A DNA stretch of 48,305 nucleotides from a virus: positions 1 to 48,305 of IMG/VR virus record IMGVR_UViG_3300046736_000012; one strand, given 5' to 3'. Positions 23,453-34,100 of this stretch are shown in pieces (the first letter of the stretch is position 1; every line of letters begins with the position of its first letter). A model generated the notes under the pieces. The model did no database searches, was not told where the DNA came from, and was given only the letters and a program-made list of their open reading frames with translations. A program made the translations under genes and the position numbers.

Positions 23453-26040
23453 TACGGCTCCGTGCTACACTTGTTAAAGATGCTCAAGGACTCGATTTCG
23501 GACTTCACGTCTGCCCAAGCTGTAGCCATATCCACGTTCTTACCGTCAACCTCGAAACCATCCCTTACGGCAAGGTTACCTAATGCTTCACCTGATGGCA
23601 TACGCGGCACCACTGGCTGGTCACCCTCTATGCGACCGATTACGTTCCGGGTCTTTATGTCTACGATTTCACCGGTTAGCTTAAGCTGCCAATCGCTGTT
23701 GATATTGGGGTCTTTCATCCACTCTGCGTTTATCTTGGCAACGCGTTCCGCAGGCAATGCCGCCTTGGGCGCGGCTGGCGCTTCCTCGCCTATCCTCTTG
23801 ATGAACCCGGTATCCTCCAAGAATTTACCTATGCGCTCAAACATGGCGGGCGTACTCTCTTCGCCCTCTTTCATCTTTGCTTCGTTGACCCTGATGGCTA
23901 CATCCGCTGGGCCTTCACCGGGCAAAGCGCCTTCTCGCGCTACCGGGTCAGAAAGCTGTTCCAGCATCAGTTCGCGTTCGGCAAACAGTTGTTTCTGTGT
24001 CGGCCCCTTCAGTAGCTGCACCTCGTAAGGGTTCTTGTCCTTACGTAGACGCTTCACATCCTTCGGCCACTTGAACGACTGATTGATCCAATCCCGGTGT
24101 GTACCCCGCAGACGCTGTTCCAGTGCTTCGGCTTCCTGTACACTCAGACCGTATGCGCCCTTTGACCGTTCAAATGACCGCTCTATCTCGGGGTATAACG
24201 CCTTGTATTCCTCTTCAAGTAACATAACCCTTCCAGCGTGGAATTGCTGATCAAGGTGTTTTGGCGCTTCTGGCCTTTTACCACCCGGTCGCGTTTTCGC
24301 GAGTTCCTTGTGGTATCTCAGCGTCTCTTCCAACTGATTTGCGATAGCCGCTCTGCCACCCGCTGAACGCGCACGCATCCGCGCGTTCTCAAGCTGCATA
24401 ATCGTGGCGTCCAGAGCCGTCTTGTCGCCTGCCGCTACCTTCCCGTGGAAGCCTGTGATACGCTGTAACTCAGCCTTGGCTGCATTTAATCGTTCAAGTA
24501 CGCTATCCGCTTTCGCCCACGTCTCCGGGTCATGTTCGCGCGCCGCGTATTCGGCCGGATCAGTGCCGGGGTCTGCGGCTATCTGATCGTCCACGCGCCG
24601 TGATATCCACGTCTTGGTGGCTGGGTCCAAGTCCTTGGTCATGCCTGCACCGGGACCATTCCACACGCGTACGTCAGGCATACGTGTTGCCATACGGTCC
24701 AACGCGCGTGACGGTCCTACAAGGTCTTGCGGGGCTACACCGTCCACTGCCAACTGTTGTTCGGCGTGGTCCATGTCCTTGGCGGCACGGACCTTCTGCG
24801 CCTTGGTCGTAAACTTGCTAAGAATGATCGTGCCGGTCTGGTGGTGACGCGGCACGTGGGTAATCGCCGCACCCTCGGTCAGGTCAAGGCTCCGGTTGAC
24901 CCCGGCCGCCGCGTCCTCGCCGGGGATCGGTATCTGTTCCGCCAGATGCTCTGGGAGCGTCGTAGGGAGCTTTCCACGGGGTAGACCCGGCAGACCTACC
25001 GGCGCGCCCTCCCCCAGCCTCTGGAACGGCCCCGGCCCCGCTGGACGCCCCGCCAGAGCCGCTAGGTCAGGACCGGGAGGTGGCGGGGCTGGAGGTGCCG
25101 GTGGTTCCGGGGGTGGACCCGGCACGCGCAGAGGCGCGCTCTTGGCGTTACGCTTCGACAGGGACATCCAACTGTACGACTTGTTCAGTGCTTCCCTGCC
25201 AGCCGCACCAGACAGTCCCTCGCCCAGTACACCGAACGCCGCGCCAAATGCGAAATCAACCCCTACGCCCAGTAACAGGTCGCCTGTCGTCTCTTCCGGT
25301 AAGCCCAGCATCGCACGTCGATTGGTGGGGTCCGTCGCGCGTTCAGCCAGACCCACGCCAGCCTGTGCCGCCGCCATGGACACTACGCGCATGGCTACGT
25401 TAGGCCCCACGCCCGTGAACGCTAGCAACGGTGCCTTGACTACCGCAAACGGGTCTGACGGGCTGAACGAGTTACCCATGGCACCAACAAATTCGCCCAA
25501 GCCCGCCATCCAACTTGCGCGCGGGTCTGACGTACCCTTACGCTTAAGGTCGGCAACCACCCCGTTGTGAACTTCGTCAATTGTCTGGATACCAAGGTCC
25601 GGTCGCTTGACCTTGGCATCTTCGATCATCTGGCTGACTGTCTTGATGTCGGCGCGTAGCTTCGCGCTCCGCTTCGACGCGTGATCATACCGCTCATCTG
25701 GCCCAGCAATCATGCCATCGTGAGCCATGATGTCCTGAAACATCGTGCCTTCGGTGGTGTTGTCGATGCTGAGATAACTTCCGATGATGGGGATATGGAA
25801 CGCTGTATCCACCAACTCCGGTGGATCGTAGCCTGCCGCGCGTAGCTTCTTGTCATTCTCAGCCAGTGCGTCACCAACGCGTAGCTGATATGCATAGCGA
25901 TTGTTGGCCACAGCGCGTTCGTAGCCGGTACTTATGCCACCACCCAAGCCTATAGGTGGGTCTTCGCCACCCCACCGACTTAACATGTCGGGGTGGGGCC
26001 TGTCCCACATGGGGCTTACGGGAAATAGGTAATCGGTCAT
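23452..26040 (-). CDS. Large internal virion / ejection protein, 862 aa
   Basis: Second giant ejection-type protein. It has an alanine/glycine-rich amphipathic region in the first third (MRVVSMAAAQAGVGLAERA), a proline-rich linker near residues 300-325, and long charged helices afterwards. No catalytic motif is recognised. The gene is coupled by ATGA to the upstream giant gene and by TAATG to the downstream one, so all three are made together. The function is inferred from position and composition. Confidence 0.72.
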   Translation of the reverse strand: MTDYLFPVSPMWDRPHPDMLSRWGGEDPPIGLGGGISTGYERAVANNRYAYQLRVGDALAENDKKLRAAGYDPPELVDTAFHIPIIGSYLSIDNTTEGTMFQDIMAHDGMIAGPDERYDHASKRSAKLRADIKTVSQMIEDAKVKRPDLGIQTIDEVHNGVVADLKRKGTSDPRASWMAGLGEFVGAMGNSFSPSDPFAVVKAPLLAFTGVGPNVAMRVVSMAAAQAGVGLAERATDPTNRRAMLGLPEETTGDLLLGVGVDFAFGAAFGVLGEGLSGAAGREALNKSYSWMSLSKRNAKSAPLRVPGPPPEPPAPPAPPPPGPDLAALAGRPAGPGPFQRLGEGAPVGLPGLPRGKLPTTLPEHLAEQIPIPGEDAAAGVNRSLDLTEGAAITHVPRHHQTGTIILSKFTTKAQKVRAAKDMDHAEQQLAVDGVAPQDLVGPSRALDRMATRMPDVRVWNGPGAGMTKDLDPATKTWISRRVDDQIAADPGTDPAEYAAREHDPETWAKADSVLERLNAAKAELQRITGFHGKVAAGDKTALDATIMQLENARMRARSAGGRAAIANQLEETLRYHKELAKTRPGGKRPEAPKHLDQQFHAGRVMLLEEEYKALYPEIERSFERSKGAYGLSVQEAEALEQRLRGTHRDWINQSFKWPKDVKRLRKDKNPYEVQLLKGPTQKQLFAERELMLEQLSDPVAREGALPGEGPADVAIRVNEAKMKEGEESTPAMFERIGKFLEDTGFIKRIGEEAPAAPKAALPAERVAKINAEWMKDPNINSDWQLKLTGEIVDIKTRNVIGRIEGDQPVVPRMPSGEALGNLAVRDGFEVDGKNVDMATAWADVKSEIESLSIFNKCSTEP

Positions 26041-29000
26041 TTTTCCCTTACGGCCTTTTTGGTCGTACGAGTGGCGCGAATGTCGTCTAGTAATTGCGAT
26101 CTGGCCACATCCGCCTCTGCCTTGCTCGCGCCATTCCGCAGTAGAACGTCCCTGTAGTTATCCGCGTACTCTTCAAGGGCTTTCTCTTCTGCGGGTGTCC
26201 ACGGTCCTTCTTTCTGCGTAAGTCCGATTGCAGGGGCTAATGGCGCACCCGGTGCTTTTGGCTCCATAGCCCGTCGTTTTGCTTCGGGGTCAACTTCGAA
26301 CTGTTGGCTACGCCCCACCCTAGCCTCACCACTCGCAGACCCCCGCACTGCTTCTGCCGGTGTGGGTACACCCGGTGCTGGTGGCTCCACGCCCGGTGCC
26401 GGTGGTGCCTCTATCGCTCTTGTCGCTGGCGGCTCGGCTGGTGCCTCGCCTGTGTAACCCTCTGGGTAACCAAACAACTGCCCCGGTGGGCGGAAGCCAG
26501 ATGGTGCCGCATCTGGCGCTCTTTCCACGTCCACGCCTGCCGCCGCAGCACGCGCCGCCGCTTCGTTGATGACTGATGCCGTCAGCGTGGCTTTATAAAT
26601 CTGCCCGTTGCCCTCGTTATCAATCGTATGCAATAGACCACCGTCAGGGTCCATAAACGCGTAGGAGTCGTCACCTAGCCAGATTGGAAGCATACGCGAC
26701 TGAGCATACGGGGTTATGTCAGCCAATACGCCTGTCACGTGGTCTTCAGCCTGTGGCTTTGTGTGGGTGGTTGATATGGCTGTCATGTCCAAAACTGGTA
26801 GCGCAGCTTCAAGTGCTGGGCCATTTGTACCCGGTGGTACGGCTACTGGACTTTCATTCACAAAGTCAAACTTGCGTCCAACCACCTGTTCCATTACTTG
26901 CTGATACGCTTCAGGAATAAGTGCCTTGTCCGTACCATACTTGACGGCATACACTGCGTCAGCCACAGACTTCAAACCAGCACTTAGTTCCGGTTCCACT
27001 ATACCCCGCATGATGGGGAGCATGTTTTCTTCAAACCATTTCTTGGAGTCCGTCGCCCACGCTGCATCAGCGTTTTGCAGCTTCAAGTCCATGAGCGCCT
27101 TGTGGCCTTGCACCGCAGTGTTCGCAATATCCTTTTTACCGTTTGCATACAGTCTACCGGCTGTCGCGCCAAACGGGTCAGTCTGTTGCAACTGCTTGTA
27201 CGCTGCCTTCTGCATGGGTGGTGACCACGTGTCGAGGCTAGCCCACACCCGGTTCATCTGGTCGGGATTGTTACTAGCCAACAGATTGCTCAACGCAGTG
27301 ACATCCTCGGGCAGGAGTGGCTTGTCTGCCGCCGCTGTACCATACTGTGCCTGTGCCGCCGCATAAAGCTTGGCACGTTCCGTAAAACCGCCCTCCGCAG
27401 TCAGAGGCACGATTGGCATCCGCAATTGCTCTGACGCATACTTCATTGGGTTGTCTTTAAGCGCAGCATCCATTACCGCCGCTTTTTTGTCGATCACCTC
27501 AATGACGTTATGCTGTGATGCCGTCAGTGGCTGATTGGGTTCAGGCACTTCGATAAGGTCTGAACGTGTACGCGCGTCTCCATCACCTCCAGTGCCAACT
27601 GATATGCCGCTACCATCACCTACGTCCACACTACCGTCAACAGCGTGACCTTGTTCAACTTCTGTCATTGCGCGGACAAGGTTTGCGCGGTCTTCTGGGG
27701 TTAACTCCTTGTTGGCATCAATACCCAACTTCTTAGCTACGGTGGCTATGTATGACGCAGTGTCATTCTCGCTTGGTGGTGCCCATTTGTTAATAATTGA
27801 ACTTATTGTGTTTTGCCCCGATCTAGCATAACTATCAAGCAAATTATTCATGGCTTGAAAGCCGTGTTCTACCGTATCAAATACAGCAAACCCACCTTCT
27901 TCGCGCACAAAGCCTGCTTGCCCGCGCGTGAAACCACTTACTCGTAGGTTTCCGGGGTTATTACGTTTGGCAACACCGTAGCCCGCATTGCCCGCGCCGC
28001 CGCCACCCGCGCCACCGATGCTACGCGTACCGCTCCCGCCACCAAAGTCCTTCACGAACGCTTGGCTATCGGGATCGCTGAACCGTCGTGATGCTGCGCC
28101 ACCTGTTAAACCACCAGCACCCCAGACAGCCGCCGCAAAGCCTTCATGCGAGTAGCCCACGTGCAACAAGTTTCTGTGGCTTCCACCTTCGTACAGGCCA
28201 AACCTGTCGGCCCCGCCCTTCGCCGCGTCTCTAGCTACGGCTGCACGCTGCGCCGCAGTCCACACCTGTCCATTCGCCTGATAGCCAACGATGTCCCACT
28301 CGGTGCCGGAACCATGCGACTTATGCCCGGTGCCTCTGCCCGCCACGATGACGAGACGCACCACCCCGTGGTCACGCGCCGTATCCTGCATGGCGTGCAA
28401 TATCTGGTATGATCTGCCTGTCATACCCTTGACTGACGTGGCGTCCCTGATGCTGGCAACGACAATCGCCTTACCCTTGGAACTCGGGATGACCTCGGAA
28501 CCGGCACCACCGTGGTGGTACACCTTACGTCCTGTCGTAGGATCACGGTAGGTTTTTCCGGCGTCTTTAGGGTCTACGACAGGCCCGATACCCCTTTTCT
28601 TGTTGGCACCGGGTGCGTGCTTGCCACTTCCCTTGAACTCGACGTAGCTACCGTCATGCCCCGTCTCAAATTCTGCATCACCATTCCACAATGCCCGTCG
28701 CCGCCACTCACCCAGCGTTTGCTGGTTCAGAGCGCCGCCGCTCTCCATTATGTTTATGGCCCCATACTTATCAATGACCTTTTGATACCGGTTTACGTCC
28801 GCAGGGTCCAATTGCTTGTAACCACCAATTGTCTTGACTTCGGCGACTAAAGCATCCATTTCGCTACGGCGTACATTTTCATTGTTTTCCAGCCTTTGAA
28901 GAATGCTGGTCATGTCGGCTGAAGCTTGCTTCTGTACCTTCTCAATGGACGCCTTAAGCTGCGTCTCAAGCTCTTTTTGCGTGGCGTGATAATCCCGCTT

Positions 29001-30197
29001 GAGGTCTTCCTTGCGTTTGATCAGGTTCTGGGTTAATTGGTCATAAGCCTCTGGAGTTAGCGACTTCACGTACTCCGACTTCGGGTCTTTCAACTCCTTC
29101 TGAAGTGCCTCGATACCAGCCGTGGCGTCCTTGACCGATTTGGCCTTGCTGAAATCCTCCCCTTCTATGGTCGCTTGTTCCGCACGCGACTCAAACTGCA
29201 TACGCGCCATGGCCGACTTGAATTCAGCTTCTTTCTTCGCCAACTCCAATGGCTGGTCCGCCAACGTCTTCCTTAATTCCTTCAAGCCAGCATCAAGCTC
29301 GCTTTTATACGTCTTAGGGTCAGCCCGTACGTTGTTGATGTGCGGATTGGCTGCATTCTCCGCACCAATCTCCGACATTGCCTTTGCGCTGGCTGCAAGC
29401 GCACTCTCTGCCGCCTGAAAGGCTGTCGGGCTGAACGACTCCTTCCAGTACTTCATATTCAGGCTGGAAATGAGTATCTGAAAATCCTCTGGCGTCTTCG
29501 CTACCTTGATCAACGTGTTAAAATGAAGAACGGCATAATCGTTCTTCATCTTGGTAATTCTGTCTTCCTTTTCGTTGTTTGGTATATTACTGGCTTTTCT
29601 AATACGATCTTCAGCCGTAGCCACTAACTTCTTATGCTGGTCAAGCGTTACGGCACCATTTGCGGTGATGTCATTTGCTTGTGTCGCAATCACCTTATCC
29701 ACGTCAGCCAAAGCGTGGTCTTCCGCCATCTTGGTCGCGGCTACCGCCGAGTTATCGACATACCCCTTCTTCATATTGAGGTACTTAATTCTCAAATCCC
29801 GCAAACCACTCTGCGACATACCTTGCTTGGCCGCCGCAGCTAGTCCATCGTTCATATACTTGTCAAAAGTCTCACCCGTGGTGGCAACCAAGCCAGACCC
29901 ATCTGGTGCTTCGTTGTCTATTACGTTCTTGTTGTATTGCTCCTGAAACGAGCTATTGCCTATTACCGACGCGCCTATCTCCTCGTCCCGTTGTCCCTGT
30001 TGCTTGGCAAAATATCCACCAGCAGCGTCAGCAGCACCCTGTATGGCACCACCCAGCCCCTGCAACGCCAGACCGATAGCTGGGTTACCTTCAGCCCCTG
30101 CCGGTACTTCAGAGCCAAAGCTTTCACCACGCGCACGCGACTGCGGCGCACCGATCATGGCACTCGTTGGAGGAGGAAGACCGGGTATGGTCGCCAT
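26037..30197 (-). CDS. Giant ejection protein with two peptidoglycan-cleaving domains, 1386 aa
   Basis: The N-terminal 500 residues are helical with coiled-coil segments. Around 595-685 a DD-peptidase-like (M15/Hedgehog) signature appears: SHGSGTEWDIVGY (about 627) and LLHVGYS (about 677), matching the S-H-x2-G-x-x-x-D and H-x-G pattern of zinc peptidases. At about 743-850 a second domain resembles the P5-type phage lytic protein: KRNNPGNLR, FAVFDTVEHGF and WAPPSENDT. A glycine linker joins them. The C-terminus is proline-rich. It probably opens the cell wall during genome entry. Domain calls come from motif recall, not a search. Confidence 0.8.
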   Translation of the reverse strand: MATIPGLPPPTSAMIGAPQSRARGESFGSEVPAGAEGNPAIGLALQGLGGAIQGAADAAGGYFAKQQGQRDEEIGASVIGNSSFQEQYNKNVIDNEAPDGSGLVATTGETFDKYMNDGLAAAAKQGMSQSGLRDLRIKYLNMKKGYVDNSAVAATKMAEDHALADVDKVIATQANDITANGAVTLDQHKKLVATAEDRIRKASNIPNNEKEDRITKMKNDYAVLHFNTLIKVAKTPEDFQILISSLNMKYWKESFSPTAFQAAESALAASAKAMSEIGAENAANPHINNVRADPKTYKSELDAGLKELRKTLADQPLELAKKEAEFKSAMARMQFESRAEQATIEGEDFSKAKSVKDATAGIEALQKELKDPKSEYVKSLTPEAYDQLTQNLIKRKEDLKRDYHATQKELETQLKASIEKVQKQASADMTSILQRLENNENVRRSEMDALVAEVKTIGGYKQLDPADVNRYQKVIDKYGAINIMESGGALNQQTLGEWRRRALWNGDAEFETGHDGSYVEFKGSGKHAPGANKKRGIGPVVDPKDAGKTYRDPTTGRKVYHHGGAGSEVIPSSKGKAIVVASIRDATSVKGMTGRSYQILHAMQDTARDHGVVRLVIVAGRGTGHKSHGSGTEWDIVGYQANGQVWTAAQRAAVARDAAKGGADRFGLYEGGSHRNLLHVGYSHEGFAAAVWGAGGLTGGAASRRFSDPDSQAFVKDFGGGSGTRSIGGAGGGGAGNAGYGVAKRNNPGNLRVSGFTRGQAGFVREEGGFAVFDTVEHGFQAMNNLLDSYARSGQNTISSIINKWAPPSENDTASYIATVAKKLGIDANKELTPEDRANLVRAMTEVEQGHAVDGSVDVGDGSGISVGTGGDGDARTRSDLIEVPEPNQPLTASQHNVIEVIDKKAAVMDAALKDNPMKYASEQLRMPIVPLTAEGGFTERAKLYAAAQAQYGTAAADKPLLPEDVTALSNLLASNNPDQMNRVWASLDTWSPPMQKAAYKQLQQTDPFGATAGRLYANGKKDIANTAVQGHKALMDLKLQNADAAWATDSKKWFEENMLPIMRGIVEPELSAGLKSVADAVYAVKYGTDKALIPEAYQQVMEQVVGRKFDFVNESPVAVPPGTNGPALEAALPVLDMTAISTTHTKPQAEDHVTGVLADITPYAQSRMLPIWLGDDSYAFMDPDGGLLHTIDNEGNGQIYKATLTASVINEAAARAAAAGVDVERAPDAAPSGFRPPGQLFGYPEGYTGEAPAEPPATRAIEAPPAPGVEPPAPGVPTPAEAVRGSASGEARVGRSQQFEVDPEAKRRAMEPKAPGAPLAPAIGLTQKEGPWTPAEEKALEEYADNYRDVLLRNGASKAEADVARSQLLDDIRATRTTKKAVREK

Positions 30198-30731
30198 TTA
30201 TGCTGTCCTTGACATTGAGCTGAATGCACTGGACATACCACCCAATACACCTGATACCATGCTAATCATACCAGCCGTCCTTGACGCGCCAGCTTGATCC
30301 ATATACGCTTGCGCGCCTATTCGTTGCTGCGCGGCCGCCATCTTCTCAAGCACGATGTCGTCTCGTAATTCGACTATGGATATAGCGCCCTTGTAGCCGA
30401 TACGCGCGCGATTGAGCTTCATCGACTTAGACGCGTCCAGTTCCACGTCCATGGCCGACCCCGTGTTCGTCACCCCCGCAGACGCGTATAAACCCTGTAT
30501 CGTCGCCATCGTACGTACGTCTAATAGCTGTTGATCCTCTATTGCCGCCGCTGTCTGTTCGCGAATTACACCTACGTTACGTTCGTCCACAGCCACATTG
30601 TAGTCATGGCTTTCAGCGACGGCTTCAGCCTGTGCTGCCTGCGCTTCTTGCTGTGCTGCCTGCGCTTCACCGGCTTGCATTGCGCCGATGCCCTGCACAA
30701 TCCCGCCGACAACACTCATCATCGCGCCCAC
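30198..30731 (-). CDS. gp14-like internal virion protein, 177 aa
   Basis: Alanine/glutamine-rich amphipathic helices (AQAAQQEAQAAQAEAVAES), a YASAGVTNTGS segment and glycine/methionine/serine-rich ends are typical of the internal core protein B family of T7-like podoviruses, which forms the outer-membrane part of the ejection channel. It ends one base before the giant ejection gene begins. Size and place agree with T7 gp14. Confidence 0.78.
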   Translation of the reverse strand: MGAMMSVVGGIVQGIGAMQAGEAQAAQQEAQAAQAEAVAESHDYNVAVDERNVGVIREQTAAAIEDQQLLDVRTMATIQGLYASAGVTNTGSAMDVELDASKSMKLNRARIGYKGAISIVELRDDIVLEKMAAAQQRIGAQAYMDQAGASRTAGMISMVSGVLGGMSSAFSSMSRTA

Positions 30732-30744
30732 GGGCGTTTTCCCT

Positions 30745-31173
30745 CTAAACGAGCTTTAGACGCGTGAATAAATACACGGTTGAACCGTCAGGATAGAACG
30801 CTGGGAGCCTCGCCTCGCGTTGAAAGCCCAAAAGCAGTGCTAGGCGGCACCCCGGCGCAAAACTCTCGCGTACGGTCATCTCAATGCGCTTTGCGGGGAA
30901 GGTAGCGAGGACGAAGCGAAGCTTTTTGGCGATTGCGGGCAGCGCAGGCCCCGAATGCTTACCTAAAAGCGACCAAGCGAAGGCTCTACCACGCCAAATG
31001 GGCCTAATGCCGGCCGCACCGACGCACTTGTCGTCTATCCAGCAAGACAGGGCTAACGAGTTGCCCACAAGGTCAACGTCAATCTGTTCCGACCAATGCT
31101 TCTCGTCAAGCTGACTGTCCTGTACCTCGATCAGCTTGACATGCCAATCCTGACAGGGTTCGAACCTGATCAT
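30745..31173 (-). CDS. gp13-like / GNAT-fold internal protein, 142 aa
   Basis: Compact protein with acetyltransferase-like features (CVGAAGIRPIWRGRAFAWSL and a GFQREARLPAFY ending), as in the T7 gp13 family and DUF2833-like phage proteins that often lie between tail tubular B and gp14. It may be needed for core assembly instead of being an active enzyme. Start overlaps the nozzle gene stop as ATGA. Confidence 0.65.
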   Translation of the reverse strand: MIRFEPCQDWHVKLIEVQDSQLDEKHWSEQIDVDLVGNSLALSCWIDDKCVGAAGIRPIWRGRAFAWSLLGKHSGPALPAIAKKLRFVLATFPAKRIEMTVRESFAPGCRLALLLGFQREARLPAFYPDGSTVYLFTRLKLV

Positions 31174-34100
31174 CGCTCGTCTTCGACATACGCTTGCGGG
31201 TATATGCCCGCCACGTTGAAGGGTACGGGGTCAGTCTGTCTGAACCTGACCGTGCCAAGCGTCCCATAACCACCCGGTAGCACGATGGTCTTCGTCAAAC
31301 ACGTCAGCAACGTGATTTCCGGCACATCCGACGCCTGCGGGCTGTTGTAGTCGCATGGCGTCCACATCAGTTCACCGTGGTCTTCGTCCCAACGCCCGAC
31401 TTCGCCCCTCGCGCTCTGCCACATCCTGAGAACCACGCTATGCGGTCGCTTGGACTTGCCCTGCGCTGTCCCGTCCTGCGCGCCGAGTTCCGGCGATATG
31501 ATTTCGCCTTCCCTGAGTACCGGCAAGCCTACCACGATATCGAACGCCGTCCGTTCAAGCTGTAACATACCGTTGACTACTGGCCCAACGTGCTTGTACA
31601 CGATCCTGTCAGCCAGCACGTCAAGGTATTTGCCCTCCATATGCCTCAAACCGTACACCTTGTCCGTGGCTAGCGCACCGTAGTAGCGTAGCGCGCTGTC
31701 CAAGAACGTCGCGTTGACCGATAGCTGGTCGCCAAAATCCCAGAACCTGTACAGGCGCTCTATGTAGTGAACGTCTTGACCGTTCACGTTCCGCATGACG
31801 ACCATCCACAGCGCGTCTTGGTGGTCTGTCGAGCTTTCCAGCGTACACAGGTCTTTCACCTTGCACGAAAAGTCGTGCCTGTGGCCGCCAAACACGTCTT
31901 CGTCGCTGGTGTAGGTCATGGCCACAACGGAGTCGTCCGCGCGCCTGCCCCAGATGATGCTATGCGGCTCTTGCTGGTACACGATCTGAACCACTTCCGG
32001 GTCCAGCAAGTGGGAACCCAGCTTCGACATGAGCTGTGACTTATAAACTTGTGCGCCAGTTGCCGTCAGCGTAAACGCCAAGCTATAAAGCGACCTACCA
32101 TGCTTCTGCAAAAACACCACGTCGTTATCGACCATCACCGCATCGCGCGCGGCACCACCCCGGTTGGTGGTCTGGCGTATACTCAGGTTTAACGCACTAA
32201 GCCCGCCCTCACCGGGTGCCGATAATACGAATTCGCCTTTTCCCGTCCCTATGCGAAGTGCCTCGACGCATGATTTTATCCATACAATACGTGACATGAA
32301 CTTGCTGTTGCACCGTACGACCATCGCATGAGAGGCAGTCACCACGTCGCGATAGCTTATGTGCGTGAACTTCTCATGCCTACCTATGTTTGACCCAACT
32401 ACCGTGTCGGGGAAGCCGCTAGCCCCGCCAACGAATAACCTGTCTTCGTGCAGTGTCCCGCACGTGGGCCAACCAGTGGTGTCGGACCATAACCCCAGCC
32501 GCCAGAACTTCACTTGGTTGTCCAGCACCAACGGATCGCTGCCCGTAGCCGGTTGAGGGGTGCCAATTGCCGCCGTTATCTGCGTCGTCGTCAGCACTGA
32601 CGTAATTTTAAGCCAACGCCATATGTTGTCTGCGTCTCGTATACGTAATTGCCGCCCTACGTCAGTTGGCAAAAAGCCCTGATCGTCATTTATGCCTATT
32701 GTACCTGTTGCAGTGAAGTTCACGCCCGGTGCATTCGGCGACGAAAGCGTCAGTCTGCCAATACGGGGGTTCACGTCTCCCGCCAAGCTGACGTTCTTTA
32801 TCCTGATACGATACTTTGAGAATATCTCCCGGTTTTGTAGCTCAAAAAATCTCGATCTGTACTCGTCCCAGTTCGTATAGCCCTGTTGAGCGTCTAGCAA
32901 CCACCACTTCGTGCCGTCCCACCCTTCAAAATACCACGTCTTGGGTGCGTGGTTCGTTACGTCCTTGCCCTTGGCATAACGTCCGAGATAGATCGTGTAG
33001 CCGTCAACCGCTTTTGGCGTACCTAACGCGTAGCTGAATTGTATACTCGCGAAGCCCGCGTAGTTATTGGTCCGTGTTGTCGTGGTGAACGCCGGTACAT
33101 AGCCTTTCGTGCCTTTCTTCCCCACAGCCGGGGTCACGACAACTGTAGTCTTACGGTTTACCTTGGTGACGTTGATCCTGTAGTACCTGAAACTGGCTGG
33201 TGTCTGCGAGTTAAACAGCTTGCGTTCACCGCTGTCCCACTTGAAGGCCGTACGCGTATCGACAACTGTCCATGGCCCAGTTATCGCTGTGTTCGATCCT
33301 GAAAGCGTCCAATCGGCTGGCGCAAAGTACACCCGGTCCTTGCTGGCGCGCATTGCATACGTCATCACCGTATGCGCTGCGCCCAGATCAATGCGCCATT
33401 CCTGCGGCAAGTCGGCACCAGAGCGCCAATCGGTATCCGGGTTCTGGTCTGCTGCCCGCCAGCCTTCAAAGCCAGCTACCGCCGCCGACGTAGCAATGGT
33501 CATGCCGCCCGTCGTAGCCCCAGTAAACAGGGGCAACGCGTTCACAAACCCGGTTTCAAACGAATACTCCAGCCAACCTTCCTGCGAAGCATTACCTTCC
33601 CAATAGGTATCACTATCGTCGTCAAACGCACGCCACGCCTCATGGCCAACAACTTCACTACTTGCTACCGCCAAGCCTGAAGGCGTAGCTGGCCCCGTCA
33701 TGTCAGGCACCCACGAGCCTTTACCGACAGGTATCAGCTTCGTGGTGGTGACGTTCACGTCCATGTATGGCCCATCTTCAAGGACCATGGGCGCAAGCGT
33801 CCAATTAAATGTATCCAGACGCCGCAGAATGTACATCTGATAGTCGCCAGTACCATCAGACTTGAAGCAGAACAGATAGCAAAGGTTCAGTTCCTGCACT
33901 ATACGCAAGTTTACCACGTCATCACGGTGGTACGGTGTCACTACCTCATACACAATGGCCATGACAGGCGAGCCGGATAGCCCCGGCCCCGTGTTTGCCA
34001 CGTAGTCCGTGGTGATATCGTTGCCCACCACTGCCGTGACCTTGGCAACCACCCCGTTGACATTGTACTGGGCAGGAAAGCCACGGAAGACGATGCTCTG

